The notes beneath the pieces were generated by a model, which did not search any database, had not been told where the DNA came from, and saw only the letters and a program-made list of their open reading frames with translations. From Hymenopellis radicata (taxonomy: Eukaryota; Basidiomycota; Agaricomycetes; Agaricales; Physalacriaceae), in NCBI GenBank assembly GCA_015501595.1, contig JADNRX010000117.1:1-64000 (forward strand): DNA of 64,000 nucleotides, read 5' to 3'. Of the stretch, positions 12,285 to 24,793 are shown in pieces. Each line of letters begins with the position of its first letter. Position 1 is the stretch's first letter. The translations under genes and the position numbers were made by a program.

Positions 12285-12500
12285 GGGCCGCCCTTTCTTG
12301 TCACACGACACGTGTTGTTATACGTCGCGTTGAATTGCCGGCCAGCAACTTCGACTGTTACGTCCATCTTCAACCAAAATGCCTATGTGCGAGAACTAAA
12401 ACTGCGAACCCATATACATCTTCTGGGCGCCGACGTTGACCGGGCTTAGAAGGACTATCAATACTCTGGACGCCGCGAGGCAGAAGGCGGTGGAGTAGTA
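12285..12500 (+). pseudogene. Relic of a third MYND gene
   Basis: The promoter module recurs at 12290-12375 (CACGACACGTGTTGTTATAC, then CTGTTACGTCCATC) and is followed at 12379 by MPMCEN, a TAA stop, then NC. This matches the start of the MYND gene at 28111 (MPMCENQNC) with the glutamine codon turned into a stop. Similarity fades within about 30 bp beyond, so only the promoter and first codons survive. Best explained as a truncated duplicate of the 27.4-28.1 kb gene. Confidence 0.6.
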
Positions 12501-12810
12501 AGTCGACTCTTACCACTAAGAATCCGGCCGTTCTTTCTGCCATCTTCCAAAATTATCGTTATAGTCTTACCAATGCTCACTTCCTCTAATCACCAGCGCG
12601 GTTTCATGCAAGCACGAGGTGCTCAAGTAAGGATACTCGACGGAGTTCTTTGAAAGTCGCACGAAAAACGCGGGCAGGATTCTGATTCAGCAACACTCAC
12701 GGTCGCATTTTCTTTTATCCTGTGATGCTGTCCGAACACATGATAGCTGGATGAACGTGAACGCTATCTCATGTCTTTTGTGGGGATTCGAAATGGCCGT
12801 AGCGCCCGAG

Positions 12811-12817
12811 TATATAA
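12811..12817 (+). promoter_or_regulatory. TATA box of A-T-TE copy 1
   Basis: TATATAAGG lies 41-47 bp upstream of the start codon at 12858. In copy 2 the corresponding place reads ACTACTCTATG, so the box is not conserved between the paralogues. Confidence 0.45.
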
Positions 12818-12857
12818 GGCTCACCCAACCAAAGCAGACGGTTCTCACGGCACCATC

Positions 12858-15800
12858 ATGCAGTATCCGACACCTCAAGGTTTGACTTCAAAGACCTTTC
12901 GCCGTCTCCTCTCGATGGGACATTGGCCCTCCACGCCCTTCCGGAATTTCATGCGAAGAATAGTCCTGACCATCCTGTGTTTCGCTATGAGGACCCAAGC
13001 GACGGAGGCATAAAAAGCCTACGCTGGACCCAAGTCTTTCTCGCCATTCAAGTTGCTCGGCAGATTCTTCAAGGCAGCTTCGGAGTACCTCTCTCAGGAA
13101 CTCATCCTGTGGTCGCAATTCTTGTCAACGCAGGTACGTACAGCGCTGGTTAAGGTATTTGCTCCGATTATTGACACACACACAGACACGATGTCTTTTT
13201 TCGCCGTCTTTCAAGGTCTGATGCAAGCTGGATTCGTTCCTTTCCCCATTTCCGTGCGGAACTCTGTCGCTGCCGTGTTACATGTTCTGAAGGAGACCAA
13301 ATGTACTCATATGATCGTCAGCCTTGATCAGCACCTCCAGACAATAGCCGAAATGGTATGTCATGAATATAATTCTGGAACCCTAGAACTGGGTCCTATG
13401 CGAAGGATACAAATGCCCTCTTTCGAATCCTTGTACCACATTGGCAATGATGGTCAGAGTCTATATGAATCGACGCCCGACTTTGAATGGACGGACACGG
13501 CAGTAATATTCCACTCTTCTGGAACTACGCGCTTTCCTAGTCCCGTCTACCTCAACCATCGCCTTATTCTGCAATATTCTCGACTTCCTTGTAAGTACTT
13601 CAACATCATGCTATCAGCATAAACTCATTCTTCCGAAAAGACTACGGAGAGCTGGACATGTGTGAGCGCATATTCGCGTCACAAGGACTGCCTATGTACC
13701 GTACGCCGTGACGTGCTTTCCGCGGGTTGCCTGACCAACGTATTCTCGGATAGATTTGATGGGGTTCTTGTCGACCTGCCTCTTGGTGAGCGAAGTTGTT
13801 CTATGCCACTCTACCTGCGGAATTAACTTGCATCAGATGTTGTCGGGCACGGTTCTGGCGGTGTTCCCGCCCTCCGAGCATCTTGTAGTACCTACCTCAG
13901 ACCGTTGCCTATCCAGCGCTACGATGCTTGGTTGTAGCGTGATGCTCACTGTGCCGTCGTTTTTCGAGGTTCGTGGTTGAGCATTACGAGAACTCTTGAT
14001 CATCGTGCAATTCGATTTTCGCAGGAATGGTCTAGGAATCCTGCATCGATTGAAGCATTGAAGACCTTCATCAGCGTGGTGCGTCTCAACTGTCGGCTCC
14101 TCTCAATCTTCTCGGGTTGACGCCTCGAATATCAGCGTTATGGAGGGGGTCCTTTGTCACAAGAAGCGGGCGACATTCTGAGATCCCACGGTGTGCCTTT
14201 GAGTGCGGCTTATGGACTGTCAGCAATTTATTCTCGCTGCACTGAGATGTCCATTGACAGCAACACAGAACGGAAACGGGGATCGTTACTGTCCGCCACA
14301 GTGCGTTCATCCTCAGGTTATCGACTCTGGCAGTCTTAGATAACATCTTACTACAGAGGTACCTCCCTCAGAGGGTTGGGAATGGATGCGAGTAAGTGGC
14401 TGTCTTTTTAATGATGTAGCTCTAATCTGCTAACTCAGGTTGCGTCTCACATTGACGCCGCCTTTGTACCGGTGGAGGAAAACATCTTCCGGTTGTATAT
14501 CAAGGTCGGGGCTCTCAAATACTGTCTTGCGTGAATGACTTGACACCGTTTAGGAATCTCCTAATCTGACGCCAGCTGTTTTGAACGCCGAAGTGGACGG
14601 AGTACGGGCCATCGACACGAAAGATCTAGTCATTCGACACCCCGCTAATCCCGCTTACTGGAAGATATACGGCCGAGCCGGTGAGGCGGATCCTGCTATT
14701 TCAGACCTTGTGGTAACCAGCGGGATATCTAGATGACCAGATCATGCATAGCACCGGCGTAAGTTACACTCTACTACTACTGTGAGGCGCCTGTGTTGAC
14801 AGCTGTTCTAGGAAAAGGTAGTTCGTAAATCAAGTCCGACAGGGACTAACGTCTCACATTCTTCATGTAGACAAATCCAGTCCCCATAGGTGAGCGTCTT
14901 CCGGTGTGCGAGGTAGACTCAGACCGACTATAGGTTTTAGAGAATGTTTTGCAAGGTGACAAACACGTCGCGAATGCGATTATGTTCGGGAGGGCCAAGT
15001 TTCAACCTGGCGTGCTTATTCTCCCACGACCCGAGTATGTTTTCGACCCAACCGACTCTGTGAAGCTTGCGGAATTCCGCAACAAAATCTGGTCCGTCTC
15101 TAGTCATCGCAGTCATCTGCCTCGTCAACTTTGACTCCCATATAGGGACACCGTGACGATGGCCAATGAACAAGCCCCACAGCACTCAAGGATTTACAAA
15201 GAGGTGAGTGTAGTTGACTTCCAGTCCGAGCTGAAACGGATTGATTGCGGGACTCGTAGATGATTCTCGTGGCCAGTCCTTCTAAGCCTTTCGAATACAC
15301 GTCCAAAGGATCTCTTCGTCGGGTGCCATGATCGAACTATACCACGACGAGATCGAAGGCATATATAATGCCGTCGACGACGTTTCGCGCACCCAAGGAG
15401 CCCCGCCGGACTCATGGGATCTCAAGAATATCACCATCTTCGTTCGTAGCATAGTCCACGACGTTCTCTCTCCTTCTATCACGGGCGACATGAATATCTT
15501 TGATATTGGTGGCGATAGGTACCGTTCCCAAATACTCTTCTGGGGAGCATTGGCCGATGATATTCGCTTGCAGTTTAACCGCAACATCTATTCGTAACTC
15601 GCTTCTTCGTGCAATGCACCAGTCGAAAGCTGTTCCACTCTCCGCCATTCGGCTCTTGCCGCAGAACTTTGTGTTCGAGTTCCCGACGATTGTCTCATTG
15701 AGCGCCTTTATCCGTGGTTTCGTCATCGGTTCCTTCAGGGTTCCTAGCGCACAGGAGCTGGAGGAGGAGAAGGACGGATATTATCCAGCCGATCCACCCC

Positions 15801-16695
15801 TTCCAATGTCTGGTCAAACTGTGGTGAAGCTGTTGGAGGGAAAGGGGGAGCCGCCTTTGATTATGATTCACGGTCAGTTAACTGTTAACGAATGGCGCGT
15901 ATTCTTACGGACCTGGTAGGCGCCGGAGGGCTCTTCTTCGAGTATGCGGCGTACGCGGAGAAGTTCCGGACTGCTGTCTGGACATTGCAAGTCACTCCCG
16001 ACACCCCGTTAACGACGTTGGATGAAATGGCTGCTTTCTACTTTGCGAAGATCAAGGAGCAGCAACCGACGGGTCCGTATAGGCTTGCTGCATACTCATC
16101 GACGAGTATCCTTGGCTTTGCGCTCGCCAAGCTCTTCGAGGACAATGGCGACGATGTCCTCCAACTGGCAATGCTCGACTACTTCCCACTGCTGTTCGTG
16201 TACGCGGCCAATCAGCGTGGCAACGCCGATCCTAGAAACCCGCACAACCGCGAGAAGGTCGCGACATGGGGCACGGACACTATGAGCGGGTTGATGAGGC
16301 GAGACACAAACTGGCCAATTATGGAGAAGCAATTCCGAGCATTCCTTAATGCTTCGAAGGGACTTCCAGCTCCGGCGCTTATGAAAACGGCCGCCACGAC
16401 AGCAAGGAAGTATCTTGCGCTTGTTGCTGACTACGTATATGATTTGACGACTGATGCAACTGGCGCATCGTCGGTGGAGCTTATGGCCAAATGGATGGCA
16501 TCCGTCAAAGCGCCTGTCTGTGTTTACGTCGCAAAGACAGGCGCTTTGGGCGGCGTAGACGACGTGGACAAAGAGGAATGGGCTGATCTTGGAGCGAAGT
16601 ATTTGCCTGGAACTCGTGTCGTCGTACTCGAGGGTGGCCATTATGAATTTTTGATGGACGAGAAGGTCATTCGCGACCTGCAGGAGGGCTTCTGA
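12858..16695 (+). CDS. NRPS-like A-T-TE synthetase, copy 1 (one early frameshift)
   Basis: Single-module synthetase-like protein: adenylation domain, phosphopantetheine carrier, thioesterase. It should activate a carboxylic acid and release or couple it; the substrate is unknown. Adenylation landmarks: IFHSSGTTRFPSP (A3), SAAYGLTETGIVTV (A5, assembled over a 50-nt intron ending ACACAG) and GRADDQIMHSTGEKTNPVPI (A7/A8). The carrier site GGDSL at about 15515-15600 is created by splicing GGCGATAG to TTTAAC. The thioesterase begins IMIHGAGGLFFEYAA and contains RLAAYSSTSILGFALA, lacking the usual G-x-S-x-G, and a late GGHYEFL histidine. About a dozen short introns. Against copy 2 one base is missing at 12900-12903, just after codon 14, so the gene as assembled is out of frame near its start. 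Confidence 0.82.
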
Positions 16696-17130
16696 TTTTC
16701 TCGCTTAGCTTTGAATGTGTGGCGCACATTTTGTACATATTGTCGCACATTATTTCTCAATCCCTTCCGTTACCGCCGCCCGGCTAGTAGCGCAAAACAT
16801 TGTCGGCGGCTGATTATATACACAACATCAATAATGGCCGCTCGAGAATACCTCGTTCCGGAGTCGACGTGACCATGCGCCAAACCACAGACAATGACGT
16901 GACTGGCGGAAAGGCGGATTGAGTGGTGCATTGCCACTAAGTTCGGCGTCTTTTGAAACTCGAGCACTGAACGTCATGACTCCGACGAGTGATGAACGGC
17001 TTTTCGTCCTGGGACTTTGGTGTTTACGCCTGGCAAGAGTATCGTCGCACAATTATCGGCCTTGTTATACTAGTACGACATGCTCGTTTGCAACTATCCG
17101 TGCCATGTTCTGAGCGACCCCCAACCATGA
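16696..17130. other. Convergent intergenic region
   Basis: Lies between the 3' ends of A-T-TE copy 1 and the F-box gene. No gene or repeat seen; it should hold both terminators. Confidence 0.4.
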
Positions 17131-18777
17131 TCAGAGAAGATGTTCGTGAAGATAATCTGTAGAGCGTCGACCTATGGAGGTTAAGACTGGGTCAACAACA
17201 ACAAAACACCGTAACTCACACCGAAAGACAAGAATGTCTAAACCCTCTGCTTTGAGCACCCTGAGATAATCTAACATGAGAAGAAGTTCTTCTTGCGCTT
17301 TAGCGCCATGCTCGACGACGAAGAAGTCCAGGCGGACACTTCGTAACCTAGCCACGTCTCTTCTTTGGACATGCCAGCGGGATTGAATTACGATGGTCAA
17401 GGAGCGAACCAACGGCACGAAATCTTGACTCCAGGCGATCGTACACTCGAAATGAATCATCTGTGGCAGTAATAAGGGCGTAGCAGAAGCGGTCAGACAT
17501 ACAAGGTCCCCGGTGTGCCCATTCACTGTGAGCTTGAATGTTTGGATGGATGCCGACGTGAAAGTAGAGACGAACGAGGAGATCGGAGTCGTGCCCCGGC
17601 AGGTGGGAACACCAATATCAACAGACGCAACTGGTGACTGGGCTAGAAAAGATCCGAGAGCAGACATGAAACCCTCAACGACGACCTCATCTTTGTTGCT
17701 GAGCCAATAGTAAGGAGTGAATCTGAGTTCTGTCAAGGACATGCACCGAAGATAACGTAGCAGCCCAACATGCTGAATATCAAGGGACTTCAATGTCGAA
17801 TGGAGTATAGAGTTAGATGGCCCTGACTCTTGTCTAGAGGCGGTGGTGTATGAATGGAGGTTAGGACAATGCGCGAGTAGTTGACAGTCGTGAAGGAAGG
17901 CGGATGCGATGTTAGTTTTAAGACGGGTTAGCTGATGCCAGGGAAAAGACGACTGTGGAATTGAACATTCCAACGGGTAGACAGTACGCAGTTCGAGGGA
18001 TCGCAGCTTTGGTGCATGTCGAAAGATGTCCAGGATTTGGGCGAGGGTTGCAATGCCCTTGTTGCCCTCGATGTTAAGGCATGTATTCACCAAAAGCGGC
18101 AATTCTCCAACTTCACCTAGCCGTATATAGTGTTCTGCAGTCCCGCAAAAAGTGATATCGTACCAGCGCAGGGAATGACTTTGGACAATGTCACGGGACT
18201 CCCCAGTGGAGTGCATGTCAAAGTTGAGCGTTAAGGGCAAAGCTCTCTCGAGGACGGTTGCTAGCATGTTGGTGCAGATGCGGACTGATGACGGCCGACA
18301 GGAAGGGAACGACCACAGCGACGAAGGCGCTGACGTTATTTGCCTCCAAAGGCGGCATACGTGTCCGAGACACCATGGTCCATCTTTAATTGAAGATAAG
18401 TGGTACGGTTTCTTCACGACAAGTTGGAATATTCTCAGTAAGACTTCAACGGGAAGGGTATGGACAGGGGGAAAGAGTTTGTTATGCGCTATGCGCACTT
18501 CTTCGAGGGAATCGAGTTGACTTTGAGCATCGGCTAAGGCTGCAGTGAGATGTGCAATCCGCTCCCGATACGACGCAATGTCCTGTTCGATATCGTGCAT
18601 CGAGTCTAGGATGGCACGTCGCTCGGGTGTCGGCGTATCAAAAGCGATACATTTTCCAAGATGAGCATGGAACGGAGATGAGCGGGAAAGGAGAGAGTGA
18701 GGACCGCAATTTGGGCAGACGTTGGACACTAAAACGGGATCAGACCATTATCCGGCAGATTTCCAGTCAATCTTACT
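17131..18777 (-). CDS. F-box/leucine-rich-repeat-like protein
   Basis: Substrate-adaptor-like protein, likely for SCF ubiquitin ligases. About 530 residues: N-terminal zinc-like CPNCGPHSLLS, a coiled coil (residues about 40-80), then the F-box HTLPVEVLLRIFQLVV, followed by irregular leucine-rich segments such as LRSLELRTVYPLE and STLKSLDIQHVGLLRYL. The only in-frame start is an ATG split by an intron: the A is the last base of exon 1 (18777) and TG opens exon 2 (18728-18727). The intron is 48 nt, donor CCA|GTAAGA, acceptor TTTTAG. Upstream codons in this frame contain no ATG back to a TAA. Near the 3' end a 50-nt intron-like stretch (GTGTGAG...CCATAG) may change the last residues. Confidence 0.8.
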
Positions 18778-19739
18778 GGATGTGGAGGTTGCTTCGACGT
18801 GATGGTGAGACGGAAAGAGATCCTTGCGACACGTGATCTGTCCTCTGAATCTCTTTTTGAAGTTTCCGCTTCTGGTCGAGCGACCTTACTACTAAGTACT
18901 AGTCTCGCACAAACGTCGCATGAATTAGCCAAATTCCCGGAGTCGCTATGAGATTCTACCAAGGATCAGTTCCCTCACCATACGACTTACGACGACGATG
19001 CCAAAAATATTGGACGGTAGGGCTTATCGACTCATATCGAGTACGGCACGCGTTATGAAGGGTACTCCCTCTACCTCGCGTCAAGTAACTGTGTGCATCA
19101 TTTTGAACCATACACCACTTTGCTGGCAAGTACGTCGGTTGGGACATGGGAAGGAGAAGTAGGGCTAGGCGGGTGAGCACATATCCTCAGTCGACTATTG
19201 TATGACTGAATTCACTGCCTTAGATACACTCTTGTTCGACACAGAGACCAGAACCCTCGCTTGAGGAGACGATGAACTGCCTATGGACCTCTGGATGGTA
19301 TAGGACTTGGATACTTGACGCGACCTGCGAATTTCACATTGGTGGTCTTTGTCGATTCATCACGCAAGCATTGGGAGAAGAGATGTTTATCTTGCGCAAG
19401 TGATGAATATGCAGCCGTCGAATCTTCCGCGGGGTCAGGTCTTGCGTACCGACTCTTTTGCAAAAGAAACACCGTACCGACTCCGACCACCCAGGATGAT
19501 TTGAACCAGCACCGGTTCGAAACCGTTTGTATCCCTCGCCTCGGACCCGGTACAACCGTTAGAATACCTTATTGTGGCACAAGGTGAACAAAGCGACTCG
19601 CTGGTCAATGACCATCCAGGGTCGTGTCGATCAAAGTGCTCTTGGGCCACACTTTCTTTTGTTCCCGTATTGGGACGTTCCTATATAAGACTCATGCCGT
19701 GGATGGTCGTTTCTTACATCTCCCCCATCTACTACGACC
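18778..19739. other. Intergenic; no supported gene
   Basis: Lies between divergent F-box genes. No consistent coding signal; a TATATAAGA about 60 bp before 19740 (at 19682) fits a TATA box of the rightward gene. Confidence 0.45.
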
Positions 19740-22382
19740 ATGCCACGCCGTGCACGTTCATCCTCTCCCGTCCCCCAAGAACCCGCGTCCAAGCGGCGTC
19801 GCCTTGCTAAGGAGCCTGTCATGAGAACGCCTACCCCCAGTGTACAGCCTGAAGCAGCTGCCGAACCTCGCATTCGGGAACTACCAAAATTGGAACGCGG
19901 AATCCTTGACAAGGTTCGCAAGCTCTCCAATCGTCGCTCTTAACTATCTCATAACTTATCGTTCACAGATATTCTCATTTCTTGGACCTTACGATCTTGT
20001 GCAACTCTCGCGCACTTGTAATTCACTGCGTAGCCTATTACTCTATGAAGACCTCCGAGAACCATGGGTCCAGTCCCTAACTAGAGACCTAGACGGGCTC
20101 GACCTTGAGATTCCTGCGGTGCACCCAACGCTCAACTGGATCTCCTGGGAAGCCAAGGAGTACCATAAGGTTGTTATTGTAGAAGCCGACGCGGTTATGC
20201 GTGATTACCGCCTCACTTTGTTCCTCCATGAGCGAATCTGCGGAGTGAGTGCCGTTTCCAGTTATAATGCGGTGAGCTGAATACCCCACCTAGAGTCCGA
20301 GATGTAAGAACCCCGGCACAATCCCATATCCGCGACGCCTGCAATGGATGTGCGAGCACTGTGCAGACCATTGGTGTGTTTCCTCGTAAATGTTGTCCCC
20401 CTCGAGTTGACGAGGATGGTAGGCACATGCCTGCAAAGCGCATACTCAGCTTACTCAAAAGTCCTAAAAGTCCTTGGCAAAACTCGGATGTACCGCATGA
20501 AATCCTCAAGTTTGCTTCTTCTCGACAATCTGGGCCAGACCACGAGCCTACGTACTTTCTACCTCAAGTAGACGAGTACCTTCGGGCGTACGCGCACGCC
20601 GAACAACGGGCATCCTCCCTGGGAATCACTTTCGATGTGACAGTTCGGCTCCAGTCGTTGAAAAGATATGGCGCCGAAGTTGATCCTGTTAGTATTTTTC
20701 GGCTTCAAGGTCTCTCGAATTTCACACTAAACATGCAAAATAGGTCTGTAAATCGTATCTTCTCGCGAGCGACAAGTTGTTATTGGCTAAAAATCAGCGT
20801 CGCACGCAGCGGTGTCACGTGTGGGTGAATATGTCGGCTTCGAAAGCAGAAGTTGACGACGTTATCTTCCTAGGATCATCGAGCTTCTGCAAGCTGACGA
20901 GTCGCCATTCGCTCAGACACCGGAAAAGATGGGCCTGCCTGTATTCAGGGAACTCTCATTTGTGTGCATCGACAAAGTCCTGGATGAACCTGGTGCGTTT
21001 CTCTGCTCGTCATCTAACCTGTCTAATTCTCTTCAGAGTGGCTCTCGATCAGAAGCGAAGTCGAGCGCACGCTGGAGTACGCCGAGCTGTGCATTCAACG
21101 TCAGGTACTCGCTGCCGTCCTGCGCGACGTTCATCATGACTGCCTGGTCGACCTGATTTTGGACACAACTCATCGACAGGCAGCCATGGGGAGTGACTTG
21201 CGCCACGATATACTCATTCCATCTCCCCAAGAGATGATCGGGATCCCCGAATTCCGGGAAGTTGTTTCGAAACTTCGACCTTGGGAGGAACCCACGGTCG
21301 ACAGCTTTCGCCCGGTCTTCGACTGCTTCCCCGAGATATTCAACGAATGGTTCAGGGAGAAGCAAAGTCGCTTGGTGGCGCTTCTACAGGAGGCTGATCC
21401 TTCTGCAGACGAAACGAGCCTTCCGCGCGTGACGACGATATTCCAGTGCAAGACTTGCCACCACCCAGTTACGTATCCTCACGTCATGGTGCACTGGTGC
21501 GACGAAATGTGGACTTCGCCCAATTGCACTCGCGGGATTGACGAAACGGGCGGCCCGACGGCGTGGAAGACGCCTGCTTCGGAATTCAACTTCTGTCTCT
21601 ACCCAGACACAGAGGAGGTTGTGAACCACCTTGTAGAGCTCTTCAACCATCATTGCCAAAATAGTGTGTATGATTTCCATTTCATACTGCGCAGATGCTC
21701 ACGTTCAACCGTACAGTCCCGCGGGAAAACATAGCTTCCATTGGATTGGAATTCATCCACCCGGCGGAGATGATCAGCAAGGCGATGAATTACATCTGCC
21801 CGGTGTACGCCTGTAGGACGTGTATACTGGAATACCAGAATCATGTAGAACATAACGCGATGACATGGCTGGATGCAGTACGTTGTTTATAATTTTATTG
21901 TGGCTATTCGCTCTTACACGTTTAATAGATCCACCACGCTGCGCAAAAGCATCCACGACCTCACCGGTTCTCGTCTGAAGTGTCGTTCACCATCCTCGAT
22001 AGCGCCAATTTTATGGATGTCAAGATTGATCTTCTCGTTAAAAAGCAGCTGGCACACCAAGGCTATAACCTTGCCTGTCGCCTGCCAAAGAAGGACGCGA
22101 CCGACGGAAGCGTTTGTGGTGAATTCCAGTCGGCCGTGACGTTACGTCGGCATATGATAGGCTGGTTAGTTTTTAATTCGTTTGACCGTCTTCGTTGTGG
22201 CTCACGTTTTTGATAGGCATCACAAGGACGTGATTGAGCGCAGCGACTTTGTTATTATGACGGACTCTGAGCGAAGTCATAAGTTGAAGAAGCCTCTTTC
22301 TATCGAGATGGTGAATAAGATGCTGCAGGACCGGTTCTTCCTCACTGGCATGCCCATTCTCAAAAAGGCCTTCTTCCCCTGA
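19740..22382 (+). CDS. F-box protein of a large Agaricomycete family
   Basis: Start ATG 19740 gives a basic, proline-rich N-terminus (MPRRARSSSPVPQEPASKRR, nuclear-type). After a 55-nt intron the F-box reads IFSFLGPYDLVQLSRTCNSL. Then come LREPWVQSLTRDLDG, a cysteine-containing block beginning RCKNPGT, two further domains with FQCKTCHHPVTYPHVMVHWC, and a C-terminus ending MLQDRFFLTGMPILKKAFFP. At least eight introns are needed; the long exon 21130-21665 is the best supported part. Function beyond ubiquitin-ligase adaptor is unknown. Confidence 0.72.
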
Positions 22383-23408
22383 TTTCTGGCTAGACACTTG
22401 TATCGATTGCTGAGTGTAAATATTGTCTGCGTCAACGACGCGTTTATTTAGATGCTATTTATTGGCGCATGAATTGTAGCTGAGTGCTTTGTCCTGATTG
22501 CGAGCGCAGCGAGCAACCGTTCTGGTGTGTGAGGCAGCAATCGGCTTTGGTGTCACGTAAATAAATACAACTGTAAAGTATCACCTGTATCGTCGTCAAT
22601 TCTCCATGAATCTTCTTCATACTGGGTGCTGGACCCCATTATTGCCTTCTCTTTTGACTGCTCTCTTTTGAACGGTGATTTTTGGCCCACTGTAGCGTAT
22701 CTATGGTTCCGTCGCCTTTTCGGCGCATTCAGTCATGCAACATGTGCGCAGTGTCCTCAGTGGGCTTAACGGTATGTTTCTTTTGCCCTACGCTGCTATG
22801 CAGTTACTATCTATTGGGCTGGAATTTGAGAACTGCTGTCCCTCGGCGCGCTATAGCTAACCATTCGATCGGCAGCCCTCGTCCTCTTTGAGTCTTTCTC
22901 TTCCATACAATCACCTTCTCATGCCTCTCACTCACGTCGGATCTCATGCCGTCTGCTCCATCTGCGGCGCGTTAATGTATACAAGACAAGAGAGTGTAAT
23001 GAGCCTGGAGTAAGTATGAGGTTGCTTGCTGCGCTCGCACCCCGTGGGACATCCCACAGTCTTTGATACTCACCAAATCTTGGCGAATTGACACTCGTTT
23101 GCATGACGTAACAGTTGTCTGGCGTTGATGCCCTCTTTTGACTTCCAACCTCATCGTCGAGAACGCCGGCGTTACTGCATCGTCGGTCGACTTTTGCCAC
23201 GGCAGACACGTACTCGTCGCGTTACCTGCAGAACGACGTGCTGCTCTTATATGCTCACCGCCCGCCGAGTTGCTAAGATGCCGCAACACACGATGTACAC
23301 GCTCCTCACGCACCAAATCATCGCGTTTCTCCTGATACACTCTCAATATGATACAAGTACCAGCTAGTGCACGACGGCATCATACCAAAGCCTGTCTGCA
23401 TTTCCATC
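22383..23408. other. Intergenic; no supported gene
   Basis: Short open frames on both strands without motif or splice logic. A short upstream coding exon starting at ATG 22948 (MPSAPSAA) is conceivable but unsupported. Confidence 0.4.
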
Positions 23409-24661
23409 ATGGTCAGTAGTGTCAAAGAGGTCTCCCACAAACCAGGTCAGTACTACGTCAATATGATACTTGAGCTGAATTGGAACTAGCCCGCGGCTCT
23501 CCTGGGAATCCAGAAACGTGGATCTTTGAATCCTTTAAATTTCCAAGTACCACTCAAGACATCCTACTCACATCCTCTGGATCGTACGCTGCTGGAACAC
23601 TCACAATTTCCCAACGGCGTCATACCTCCTCGAAAGACGTTCGAATCAACGTTGGCTTTACATGCGGGGTGTCAGACATACAAGCTTGCTCTATCAAGGA
23701 AATTATAGACTCGGATAAAGCTCGTGGAATCGAGATTGTGGTGTGTATTATACCATCTGCAGTCTTTACTGCATCTCACCGTTGCGTGTAGACACCCCAT
23801 TCCAAAGAGACACCACGGCCATTCAACTTCCACGTTGCCGTCAGCTTCCCGGCTGATGGGGCTCAAACGAAATCCTTGTCGGTAGCGATGCCTCATTTCG
23901 CGTGCGCGTTCAAGGGTCCATTGCGTATCAAGACCATTAGTATCAAGAAACTGAGGTCGATAACGATTGATGATGTGAGCTCCCTCTGTGTACTCTGCCG
24001 CTTTTCTCGTGTTAAACACCGGCACGATGTAGACACTTTACTGCAATAAGTTTCTTGGTGTGACATCGGGTCATATCGTGGGCCGTTTTGATGCTCAGTC
24101 TGGGCTCCATCTGAAGACGGGGCATGGCGACATTAAGGTGGAGGTGCGGTTGAGGGAAACTGCGAAGCGGACGGGGAGGGGGAAGAGCACGGTCCACTTG
24201 CGCAGTCATTCCGGGTACGCATCCGCCTTCATACAAGAATCTGTCCTCGCTTACTCGGACTTGCCAATAGGAAAATTACTGCGGTCATGGACTCAACGCG
24301 TTCCGACGCGTATCATCTCGCAGTCGATGCCAGCACTGCTAAGCGGCCTCTCAAATTGAATTTGAACGGCATGGCTGGCAGCCCGGAGCTCAAGTTGCTA
24401 GCCACTGCGACGAATGCGCCGGCGACGGTGATGCTTCCGCGCTCTTTCGCAGGCGAGTTTTCAGTGCGGGCCACTGATCACAAACCTGCGATTCAGCTTC
24501 GCCATATGGACGATCGCTCGGTGCAGATACATTCGGCGCAGGACGAAAGCACAGCTAAGGCGTGGGGCGTTGTAGAGCTTCATCCTGCATCGGATGAGAA
24601 TTCCTGCAGAGGGAGTGCGACTGTTGTGACAGAGAAAGGACAAGCTAAGCTGATTATTTGA
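23409..24661 (+). CDS. Adhesin-like beta-solenoid protein (DUF7330/DUF4097-type)
   Basis: Four or five exons. Start taken at ATG 23409 (MVSSVKEVSHKP), which joins in phase over a 50-nt intron to ARGSPGNPETWIF. Later junctions EIV|TPHSKET, DD|TLYCNKFLGV and HSG|KITAVMD all keep phase. The protein is built from short repeating beta strands: GHIVGRFDAQSGLHLKTGHG, STVHLRSHSGKITAV, KLLATATNAPATVMLPRSF, the style of DUF4097/DUF7330 domains. No signal peptide or membrane segment is evident. Role unknown; family naming is from pattern memory. Confidence 0.6.
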
Positions 24662-24793
24662 AGACTGAGGCATCCTTCGCCCTTAATTTATTGTATGTTT
24701 TCGTTTTATGTATGACCGTCGAGACTCACGGGCTTCCACTGCTCGGAACTAGCAGAATAATGTAATATCATAACAAATAAAGTCTGATCGACA

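Noticed and set aside
17131..18729. GTG as start codon of the F-box gene
   Set aside because: A canonical acceptor directly precedes it and a matching donor upstream creates an ATG; nuclear GTG starts are rare.
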